Below are positions 55,701 through 64,000 of a stretch of 64,000 nucleotides of DNA, piece by piece (the first letter of the stretch is position 1; each line of letters starts with the position of its first letter). The stretch lies in NCBI GenBank assembly GCA_900169235.1, contig FWCC01000288.1, forward strand, positions 50,045 through 114,044. Direction: 5' to 3'. The translations under genes and the position numbers were made by a program. The notes below the pieces were generated by a model. It saw nothing but the letters and a program-made list of their open reading frames with translations, was not told the DNA's origin and did no database searches. This stretch comes from Zarea fungicola. Taxonomy: Eukaryota > Ascomycota > Sordariomycetes > Hypocreales > Cordycipitaceae.

Positions 55701-56881
55701 CCACCAGCAAGCTCTGGTGGAAGTCAACATTCTGCAAAAACTCCGCGAATGGGTAAGGATGAAAGAAAGACCAATGAAGACAACGTACTGACTTTGCATA
55801 GGACCCTCATGACAAGCACAGCATGGTCTGCTTTACACAGAGCTTCTACTTTCGCGGCCACTTGTGCATCTCTACGGAGCTGCTGGACATGAACCTCTAC
55901 GAGTTTATCAAGGCACATTCGTTCCGTGGCTTTTCTCTCAAGATTATTCGACGATTCACAAAGCAGATTCTCAGTTCCCTTATTCTGCTCAAGCAACGCA
56001 AGATTATTCACTGCGATTTGAAACCTGAAAACATCTTGCTCAAGCATCCGCTTCATTCGGAACTCAAAGTGATTGACTTTGGATCAAGCTGCTTTGAGAA
56101 TGAAAAGGTGTACACTTATATCCAGTCCCGATTCTACCGCTCGCCTGAAGTCATTCTGGGAATGACGTACGGCCTGCCAATCGACATGTGGAGTGTTGGC
56201 TGCATTCTGGCGGAGCTATACACTGGTGTGCCCATCTTCCCTGGCGAGAACGAACAAGAGCAACTTGCGTGTATCATGGAGGTGTTTGGACCACCCGAGA
56301 AGCATCTCATTGAGAAGAGCACAAGAAAGAAGCTCTTTTTCGACTCGATGGGTAAGCCTCGCTTGACAGTGTCGTCCAAGGGCCGCAGACGCCGACCGTC
56401 TTCCAAGACGCTGCAGCAGGCGATCAAATGCGACGACGAGGCATTCCTTGATTTCCTGGCCCGCTGTCTGCGATGGGATCCTGACCGCCGCCTGAAGCCC
56501 GAAGACGCCGTTCGGCACGAGTTTATCACTGGCCAGAAGATGCCCCCGCCGCCGCGGATGCCTGCGAGAGAGTCGTCCCCGGTGAAGCGAAACAACACAA
56601 TCACCATGTCGCGGCCTCTCCCTGATCCGCCCAAGGGGCTTAGTGGCATGCGTACCCAGCCCAGTCCCAGCAAAGGAATTGCAGCTCTAAATTCGGCGGC
56701 ATCGAGGCGGGTGTCTGGGGCTACCGCTGCGACGGCTGCCAGCATGAGTCGACGAACCAGTGCTGGACCGGGCAGCGTGTCGTCTACGTCGAGCAGCCTT
56801 CCACGAGTTGCGGCTCGCTCGGCCAGCGGGAAAGATCTCGCAGCTGCGGGCGCATCAGCAGCCATGAACCGCCGAGTCTAG
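52735..56881 (+). CDS. pom1: DYRK-family protein kinase, Pom1-like
   Basis: Exons 52735-55752 and 55802-56881, 49-nt intron; 1365 residues from the first in-frame ATG. The N-terminal 880 residues are disordered, Ser/Pro/Arg-rich, with a poly-Pro patch. A DYRK-homology box follows (ARTLDALKKRASPKERVGSQ, IYERGEIIDYHDIYFCG), then the kinase domain from Tyr950. Visible parts are GKGSFGQV, VAIKII, HCDLKPEN with catalytic Asp1078, DFGSS, the DYRK activation loop YTY (1110-1112) and QSRFYRSPEV. A basic Ser-rich tail follows. Pom1 forms cortical gradients and controls polarity and mitotic entry; filamentous relatives affect growth and septation. The start is uncertain: an out-of-frame ATG at 52713 lies just upstream and a 5' intron is possible. 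Confidence 0.9.
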
Positions 56882-58083
56882 AGGGCGAGCCGGCGCTCCG
56901 AGGCTTGACGATGCATCTACCTAGTGCAAGGATGCACTCTGTATTAGTTCTGATGATTATGAGGAGGTGTGCATTTATTCCTATTGTTACAATTTCATGG
57001 AGAAGCAGGGTACACACATATGCTGTGCTCTGGGGCGTGTTTTGTTATTATGGACACTGGGTTATAATGTCATGGTAAAAATAGGGGCCAATTGAATTGA
57101 TGGTCGTTTGTGCTTTGAAGAGGGGAGCAACCATACCCCATGCGGATACCCAAAATCATTAAGCATGCATGGAGGAGGTGTAGCCTATTTGTTTTATAAT
57201 ATCTATTTCATTGTGTTTATCTCATGTTTGTGTATGGTAGTGTGAGTAGGAGTGTCAGTGGTAGAAGTCAAAGTCCCGGCCGGTCAAGATAGAATTAGAT
57301 GGGAATCAAGTCGCATAAGTGGATCGTGTCATGTATCCTGCATCGCCTTTCCATGGTACAATGAGGGATAACCGATATTTCAATGGAACCGAGTTGAGCT
57401 AGGATAGTTGATGCAACATTATAGATTTATCTGCAGCCAAGGGGGTGTGAGCGGATACACGATGCGGGGGAAAACCGTATCCCATCCCAGATAAGTATCG
57501 GACTGTCGGAAACTTTGAGGCAAGGGGCAAGCTATTGGGATCAATCGCTCAATGCGGTAAACTGCTGACAAGATACTGTCCGGCCCGCGTGGCGCCGTAG
57601 TCTGACCCCCACGCATGATGCATTGATGCGTATCGACATTGGGGCTGGGGCATTGTATTATCCCATGGTTGCATTCTTTAACAGAAAAGGGAAGGAGAGC
57701 AAGAGGGGCTTTGAATATGACGCAGTAATGTGCCCCCTGGCGTAAAGATTATAAAGTGCTGCTACTCTGCATATCCTTGCGACATGCCACCTTTGGGGAA
57801 CGTTACAAAAAGGCCGCGGGAAAATAGGGCCGATGTAGATGCTGTGTTTGCTTGGGCTCCAGATTGAGCATGCATGAATTCGATCTTACTATAAGCACAG
57901 TGGTGGGAAATTGGCATCGGCATAAAGTAGATGAATTTCCCACGTCGTATCTCGTAACACACAAACACACAAGTATATATATTGGAATAGAACTCTCGCA
58001 CCTACGAAACCTTGCCACCTATACAACAGTTCAACAATATTCAACCGCACACCAATCTACGACTTTCGTACAGTATCCATAAA
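56882..58083. other. Intergenic; 3' region of pom1 and promoter of the small secreted protein
   Basis: No gene seen in 1.2 kb. A TATA-like element at 57974 belongs to the downstream gene. Confidence 0.6.
57974..57983 (+). promoter_or_regulatory. TATA box of the small secreted protein gene
   Basis: TATATATATT lies about 100 bp before the start codon at 58084. Confidence 0.5.
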
Positions 58084-58293
58084 ATGCGCTTCATTCAACA
58101 AGTCCTTCTCGCCCTGCCCTTTGTGGCCCTCGCCATGGCCGCACCGATGGACGGCACCAGCGAGTTCAGCCTGGAAGCCAGGTGCAGCGGCTGTGGCTGC
58201 ATTTACTTTGATTACGAGTCGTGCCACACTGGATGCCCTGGAACCTGCGTTCGACTTCCGTCTGTTGCACCCCTCAACGGGTGCCGTTGTTAA
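58084..58293 (+). CDS. Small secreted cysteine-rich protein, 69 residues
   Basis: Single exon. A strong signal peptide (FIQQVLLALPFVALAMA, about 1-20) is followed by a short acidic pro-region (APMDGTSEFSLEAR) and a 36-residue core with eight cysteines. These include paired CSGCGC near its start and a CRC end. The spacing would allow four disulfides, as in defensin-like or effector-type peptides, but I do not recognise a named family. The TATA box and clean start support expression. Function unknown; effector, antimicrobial or signalling roles are all possible. Confidence 0.72.
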   Translation: MRFIQQVLLALPFVALAMAAPMDGTSEFSLEARCSGCGCIYFDYESCHTGCPGTCVRLPSVAPLNGCRC

Positions 58294-60504
58294 TAAACAA
58301 CAACCGAAGGCTTGTGAGGACGCTGGAGAGGGAAATAATGTATGCCATTTGTCTGCGTCTTTGTTTCTCTTGCTAATCTGTTTTTATAGTTGTCTATGCT
58401 GATGAGAACTACAGAGACTAGAGCTCACCATTTCTTGTTCTCTAGCACGACACGAATCATGACCATTCTTATAAAGAGGAGAAAAAGAATAACGAGTTGC
58501 TATGATGTTCGCGGTTTCGAGCGTTGTTGGATGATTTCTTTCAAGGCGACTGCATCCATGAGAGAAAGATTGACAAAAGCATCGCATGAGATGCGACGAC
58601 ATGATAGAATTTGCAATTTTTGAAAATCGAATTTCTTCTTGTCTTGCAGTAATTTACGCAACTTTTCTTAACTTATTCCCAACGAGGAAATGCACAAACA
58701 ATTAATGGTCGAGGGATGATGAGCCACTCCATAGTCATCTGGATGAAATACGGCCTCTCTACCTCCATTGCTTTTTTCACCGTGTGCTTGCTGGCTACAC
58801 TTTATCGTCAAATTTCAGTTGTAGCATTGGTCTGGTAATGGTTAATGTGTATCGATCTTGGATGGTCCAAAGCTGAGAACAAGGCTGACTCTCTCACGGA
58901 ATGGCTGCAGTTATTTAACGGAGCGCGTGCAAGCCGTTCGGTCGTTCTTTCAGGATTTATTTTATTTTTATTTTTATTTCTTTTTCAGAAGATTAAATTA
59001 AAATAAAGTAGGTAGTCATTTCTCGTGCCGAATAATAACCTGTTTCTACATGCCCGTTTAGCAAAATGTCTGAAGGCATGACCATTGATCGGTATTATCG
59101 GGCTGAAATAGCGTACCCATCTTTTTTTTTTGTCTCTACTGCGTCCGGATTTCATTTTTCTCTTCTTCTCTTTCTTTAATCGGAAATACTTCGGCAGTTT
59201 ACGATATCTGGTCGTGCTAGGTGGCTGTAAGAAGGACAAGTCGAGGCTGGTAACGCAAACCAAATCCGTAGCACTGTGGCACTCATGCTCATCGCAAGCA
59301 GGCGATGAATGGATTTTTTAAATAATGTTTTATTATTTAATAAATACGTTATCCAAAGTCTTCATGAGTAAAACGTAGACGGATGCAATATGACTCGATG
59401 CTGAATCCTACTCTGGCACTTTACGTGCAGCCCTAGCACTTCCAAGTCCAAGTCGCCAGGGTAATTATGCGCAGCTAGCAATATCCTGGCCAAGGTTTAT
59501 AATATAATTAAAGCCACCAAAGCCATCAAAGTCCATAACGCAATAGGTTCCAGTGAGGGCTTGTGTTTTGATAGTTAATACTTACAAACGCTGATATGAC
59601 AGAAGAGGGAAATAAAACCCAGTCGTGCAAAGTGGAGGGAGCGGTAGTCTGCTCGCATAATCCATTGAGAATTGACAACCCTGCGTACCGTAGAACGACT
59701 GTCCACAAAGCAACTCAGCCCTGCTCTCCCAATTCAAACCCAAAGTGGTTTATAAATGGCACGCACTTAATGATGGTGTACTGACGTGGCCTGTCGTAGT
59801 CAGCATTAGCAACACTGTGGATGACTCCTACAAAGTGCTGCGCCAGGCAGCAACCTGCTGCCTCTGACCGACGCGGTCTCTTTTTGCTTTACAAGGCATT
59901 CGTGGATTTGCAATACTAACAGAAAGTCTGGCTGCTTCTGTGTTACTCACTCATCGATCACGAGCACCGCAATTACCAAGACCCATACTCGACACTGATC
60001 ACTTCGCTTACACGGGCATGTTGCCTTGCACACCAGCCTGCAGCCTTGTGACCCAGTTCCTGGCCGGGTCCGGTGCTTTTTCAATCTCCATTCTGGGCAC
60101 TGCCCTCAATCTGGGGTTGTGGGTATCCAGGGCCCCAAAATGTCCACAATCTAGGCTACCAACAAGCTAGACTATAAGGCTGCCTGCCTCACTGCTTCCA
60201 GCCTTGCGTGTCTGCTTCTGTCTTTTTATTCACTTCTGTATCTCTGTTACAATCATAAATCAGAATCCTTGCTTCTTCTTCTTTCTCTATTCACATCTAC
60301 CACGTCGCCAAGCCACGTCGTCCTGGCAAGCAATGATGATACACTACGCGGGCCACATATACTACGAATAATTTCTTTTCGATTGGATAAGCAACTAAAC
60401 TAGTCTACTGGATTATAATTTAGACCCTTGCTAGCTTCTTTGCGTGGCGTCTCACTGTCAGTCAACGACTTCCGCCACCATGGCGAGCGCCGCGCTCGTC
60501 CAGC
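58294..60504. other. 2.2 kb gene-poor region
   Basis: AT-rich with T-rich tracts (about 58965-58985, 59120-59180). No gene recognised. The last part is probably the leader of the gene at 60505. Confidence 0.5.
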
Positions 60505-60813
60505 ATGTGCTATCAGCTTGTCGAACTCTACTCTGCCTGTCACTGTCTTTACTACCAACATTCCGTCGACCGTTGTGCCTCGTACGGCCGCCGAGGACAC
60601 GACGTCCAGAAGCGTACCATTTACGTCGGCTACGCCTGCACTGCACACGCTGCCGGCCAGATTGCTGCTGCAAAACATCACACATACTCGGATTCGGGAT
60701 ACACTCCAATACCAGAAGCTATCACTGAAATTTGTCATTTGGGCAGTGGGTGGCCGTCGGCGAGGACTATACCACCGCCAATGTCACCATTTGAATACCG
60801 TGAAGCTTTTTGA
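60505..60813 (+). CDS. Small cysteine-rich conserved-looking protein, 102 residues
   Basis: Single-exon frame starting MCYQLVELYSACHCLYYQHS, then VDRCASYGRRGHDVQKRTIY and VGYACTAHA. I recall small ascomycete proteins of this pattern (Cys-Tyr-Gln start, CxCLYYxHxVDxC, closing YxC..H), whose Cys/His layout suggests a compact metal-binding fold. No signal peptide or membrane segment. An out-of-frame ATG in a strong context (ACCATGG, 60480) starts an overlapping frame that runs to 60728. It could be an upstream frame regulating translation, or a sign that the start is wrong. Function unknown. Confidence 0.55.
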   Translation: MCYQLVELYSACHCLYYQHSVDRCASYGRRGHDVQKRTIYVGYACTAHAAGQIAAAKHHTYSDSGYTPIPEAITEICHLGSGWPSARTIPPPMSPFEYREAF

Positions 60814-61784
60814 TCGGATCGCATTCAAGTAGGCGGCGAGCCTTGATCGATTTCTTCAGACCCCATTGCTGCAAGACACGAAAAATTATGAAACCCATTT
60901 AAAGCAACACAATACACATAGTCCTGCCAAAGACGCTCGTTATGATTACTCTTGACGAATTCACGAGGCCATGCCAGTCTCACGACATAAAAATCTGTTT
61001 CCATAGCCATTCCATCTCAATTCTAACTGTGTGGATAAATTTTCTCTTTGTGGCGTTTTGATACCATTTTCTTTTATAAAGCAGGGCCCTCTTGACGCAC
61101 CTCGTCCCCTTCATCGGGCTAGTTGTCGAGTTCATTTCTGCCAAACGGCCGCTCTTTGTTTGGAGTCACCACCATGCACGATATGGAATATATGACCATT
61201 CTTGCACTTCAACGTTTTTATTTATTTTATTTTATTTTTAGTGTTTGCTGGAATACAAGGCTGTGTTGACAAGAGGAGGCCCGGCTGGTCCAATCTACAG
61301 GGACTGGAAGGGTACGGGATACTCTGAGGTCGTAGATTTTCTTTAAGAATAACAATATAAATAGACGATACCACATGGAATCACTTCCTCAGGTTTAAAT
61401 AGCCTTCTATCCCGCCACTAGTTAATATTTGGAGCAAACTGCTAGTCGACAATTGCAGCAATTGCCTGATTGGGCGACACATAAAGTTAAGAAAGTGGGG
61501 TTTGTCGATCCAGATCGGCTGGACGCTCTGGGCACTCAATGATGGCTGGAGAATCGATTAAGAAGCTATGGCCTCGTATATTGGCATGAATCATGTGCAC
61601 TTATTTTAGCAAATCACGGCAAACTGCTAAATCTGGGACTGGATAGTAAACCAAAAATCATGGCATTCAGGACTAGTGGGAGTAGTAAAAAGAGTCAAGA
61701 GGGCTGAAAAGAAAACACCAAGTAAATAAATTAAAAAAAGGCCAAAAGATACAAAAGAAAACACATTGACTGTCAGGTGCCAGA
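60814..61784. other. Convergent intergenic region
   Basis: No gene seen; T-rich tract at about 61215-61242. Confidence 0.55.
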
Positions 61785-62501
61785 TTAATAGCATTTTGTG
61801 GTAGCCATAGCCCAACCGGTAAGACGATTCGCAACGTCAATGGCATAGCAATTCGTCGCACCGCGCCCATCTCGTAAATTCTCATACGTCGCCGAGCCCG
61901 AGTTGTAAATCCGTGCCGCCGCATAGTAAGCCTGCGCCCCGCTGTCATGCGTCTTCTGCATAGCCGTCGCCAGAGTCTGCTTGAGCCCGTCGCCGCCGCC
62001 CGGTCTGCCCTGTGTGCCCAGTGTGCCGTCCTTGATCATCTGGGTAATGGCAGACGCAGGGCACGGGTTCTTGCCCACGCAGGTGCCGGCGCCGTTGTGG
62101 TCCTGCATCAGACCGGGGTTGCGCACGCTGCCGTCCGGGCTGATGGTCGTGGGCACGCGCACGCAGCCCTTGGACTCTTGCATGATGATGGCGAGGACGA
62201 AGCGCGCGTCAACGCCCGCCTGCGCCGACACGGAGTTGATGGCGTTCTTGATGGCCGCGATCTCGGCAGGCGAGTTGTCGGCGCCCCAGCCGTTCCAGCC
62301 GCAGGACTGCTTCATGAGAGGCAGATTGGCGTTCCAGAGGCTGTCAAAGGAGGCCCAGGCCGACATCGCCGGCCAGCCAGCGCTCGGGGAGCCGTTGCCG
62401 CTGTATAGGTTATATCTGTCGGCGACACGGGCCTCGATGGTGGAAGGGGCGGCGCAGGCGGCACTGGCAAGCAGCGTGGCCAAGGTAAGGATGTTGAGCA
62501 T
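61785..62501 (-). CDS. Secreted lysozyme-like protein (SLT/goose-type lysozyme fold)
   Basis: Intronless, 238 residues. A signal peptide is likely (MLNILTLATLLASAACA). The mature protein shows the motif order of soluble lytic transglycosylases and goose-type lysozymes. ARFVLAIIMQESKG carries the putative catalytic Glu109 in an E-S pair. GLMQ lies at 130-133, in RNPGLMQDHNG. AAARIYNSG is the equivalent of the usual AYNxG. Four or more cysteines (67, 113, 141, 147) fit a secreted protein. Such enzymes cleave the MurNAc-GlcNAc bond of peptidoglycan, so an antibacterial or bacterium-feeding role is plausible. Activity on chitin-type substrates cannot be excluded. The gene stands alone between gene-poor stretches. 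Confidence 0.82.
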   Translation of the reverse strand: MLNILTLATLLASAACAAPSTIEARVADRYNLYSGNGSPSAGWPAMSAWASFDSLWNANLPLMKQSCGWNGWGADNSPAEIAAIKNAINSVSAQAGVDARFVLAIIMQESKGCVRVPTTISPDGSVRNPGLMQDHNGAGTCVGKNPCPASAITQMIKDGTLGTQGRPGGGDGLKQTLATAMQKTHDSGAQAYYAAARIYNSGSATYENLRDGRGATNCYAIDVANRLTGWAMATTKCY

Positions 62502-64000
62502 ATTTTCTAATAAATGTGTAAAGTATATGGATTGGGATATTTAATATATATTTTTTAAACAGGCGAGTGCTAGAGATAGGTGTAATGTGCTTGCTGAGCA
62601 GTACGAAGATGGCGTTGGGGATACTTGGACGTTATATAGTTGTCAAGAGAGCGAAGCTGATGAACCCATTTGGCATGTAGCCGGTGATGCATGAACATCT
62701 GGGAATGCAGTGTTTCTAACTTGAGTCGACTCTCTTGCCAAAGTATTCGTAGGGAGCTTGCACGAATCCATATCGCGGGCCACAGCCTCGCACATATCGG
62801 CTCAATTGCAGACAACTTTCAGCAGCATCACGTCTTCAAGGTATTCAATTTCTCATCATTTTTATTCTTATTTTGTAATCCATATAGAACATCTACTTCT
62901 ACAATTCTTGCACGATGCTTCAACTCCCGATACCCTTTCCCGTCCCCGGCCAGAGAGATGACCGCTGGCATCGGAACATACTCCATGTAAGGGGGGATTA
63001 GAAGCCGGTCTAGAACGCCAAACGTTCCTATGCCTTGCTCTTCCTGAAAGAGATTAGGGCTTCATTCTTAATTACGCAAAATTATTCTGCATCCCCTAAG
63101 GGTGCCGAGTGTTCGGAATCTTGACTTCTCGCTACCTTTCGTCGGTGTAAGTGCCGACGTGCCTGAGACATGCGGAGTTTGCGCCCTTGAAAGAGGTCCA
63201 ACTTGGTCGTAAATCTACTGTAAATGTCGGGGAAAGGATTGGCATTTGACGGGTGGCCAATCAGCGTTGCATCCCTTTAGATAGTGTGAGACCTTTCGTG
63301 CGAGACTTCGAGGTATGTGGAGCGACGCGTGATGTCGGGTCTGTAATCGGTATTCGTCGATGAAGGGTTTCTCATCGTTGGAGACCACGGAATTTGCTGT
63401 ACTGATTGAGTAAGTGATTGAGTATAAAATACTTCAGACGTTTTAGATTTTGCTCTTCTGAATACCTCTCCAACAGGGCGAGGAGTGACAACCACGTGTA
63501 CCGCCGCAGTGCTACCAAGCTAACTTCATTCCACCTGGCTGGCCATTTTACGGGTTTTGAATGTCCTGTATGCGATGGAGGTTGCACTGAATTTGGGGTT
63601 GCAGCTTTACAACGCCATGCATGACAAATGGTTGTCCACGGAGTTGCTATTTCCTTCGGACAGTGATACACCCCTCCCTCTAAACCGTTCATTCGGATCT
63701 TTGTCACTCACTGTAATCCAAAAGTGTAAAATAAAGCTTTAGGGCTTCCCAGGATGCATAGGAGCAACAGGCGCGCTCAACTTGATCACTATAAGAGATT
63801 TCTTTCCTTTGGTTTCCTTTTTCTCTGGAAATTTTGGAAGATAATCTCTACAAATGTATTTGAGATTGCAGCTCATGGTAAAGCGAATTCCCCTCGCCTA
63901 GCCACTGCAAGCTATGCGCTCAGGGTCTGAGACAACAATTTGCACCCCAACTTGGCTTAGTTGTAGCCAGTGTACTGTTGCTACAGTGGGGTCAGGAAAG
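62502..64000. other. Window end; no gene seen
   Basis: A TATATATT-like AT tract at about 62540-62555 lies 40-55 bp upstream of the lysozyme-like start and may be its TATA region. Beyond that only short open frames occur. Confidence 0.5.

Overview
The window reads as nuclear DNA of a filamentous ascomycete, probably a sordariomycete and plausibly of the order Hypocreales. Genes are carried on both strands at moderate GC and most are cut by short introns (46-86 nt) with GTRNGT-type donors, CTAAC/CTAAT-like branch sites and AG acceptors. The gene set (Ies4, Gid1/RanBPM, Tob38/Sam35, ApsA/Num1, TFIIF-beta, GGPP synthase, a Pex24-family peroxin, a Pom1-type DYRK kinase, CFEM and GLEYA/PA14-like surface proteins) is typical of such fungi. 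No species can be named from the sequence alone. All names rest on reading translated sequence and remembered family motifs; no search was run.

Layout. 0.7-6.6 kb: INO80 subunit Ies4 and, after a 2.6 kb gene-poor gap, the GID ubiquitin-ligase scaffold Gid1. 7.2-8.3 kb: mitochondrial SAM-complex subunit Tob38/Sam35 (minus), followed by a broken gene relic near 8.9-9.3 kb. 10.7-15.4 kb: a 71-residue small protein, a short-chain dehydrogenase, a TPMT-like methyltransferase and an OTU deubiquitinase. 15.9-20.0 kb: the cortical PH-domain protein ApsA/Num1. 20.0-23.8 kb: gene-poor. 23.8-26.7 kb: a Cto1-like HAD phosphatase and TFIIF-beta.

28.4-38.1 kb is the unusual part. It holds a 420-residue coiled-coil gene and, convergent to it, a 399-residue gene that may be a very divergent ubiquitin-protease-like protein. 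About 7 kb of wreckage follows: a plus-strand relic and an inverted minus-strand relic of the coiled-coil gene, whose central coding module has become a tandem array of at least ten copies. A second array of at least six copies, a 9-bp microsatellite and other duplications follow. I regard this as a local gene-amplification and decay hotspot and the best candidate for something undescribed.

38.6-47.7 kb: CFEM membrane protein, secreted SurE-like phosphatase, GGPP synthase, Pex24-family peroxin, and a secreted adhesin-like protein with a Ser/Thr-rich stalk. 47.7-52.7 kb: gene-poor, with a locally duplicated possible minus-strand gene and an intron-containing tRNA-Tyr. 52.7-56.9 kb: Pom1-type kinase. 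58.1-62.5 kb: a small secreted cysteine-rich protein, a small cysteine-rich conserved-looking protein, and a secreted lysozyme-like (SLT-fold) protein. The last 1.5 kb shows no gene. Housekeeping genes are interspersed with secreted and surface genes that could act in interaction with hosts or bacteria (inference).
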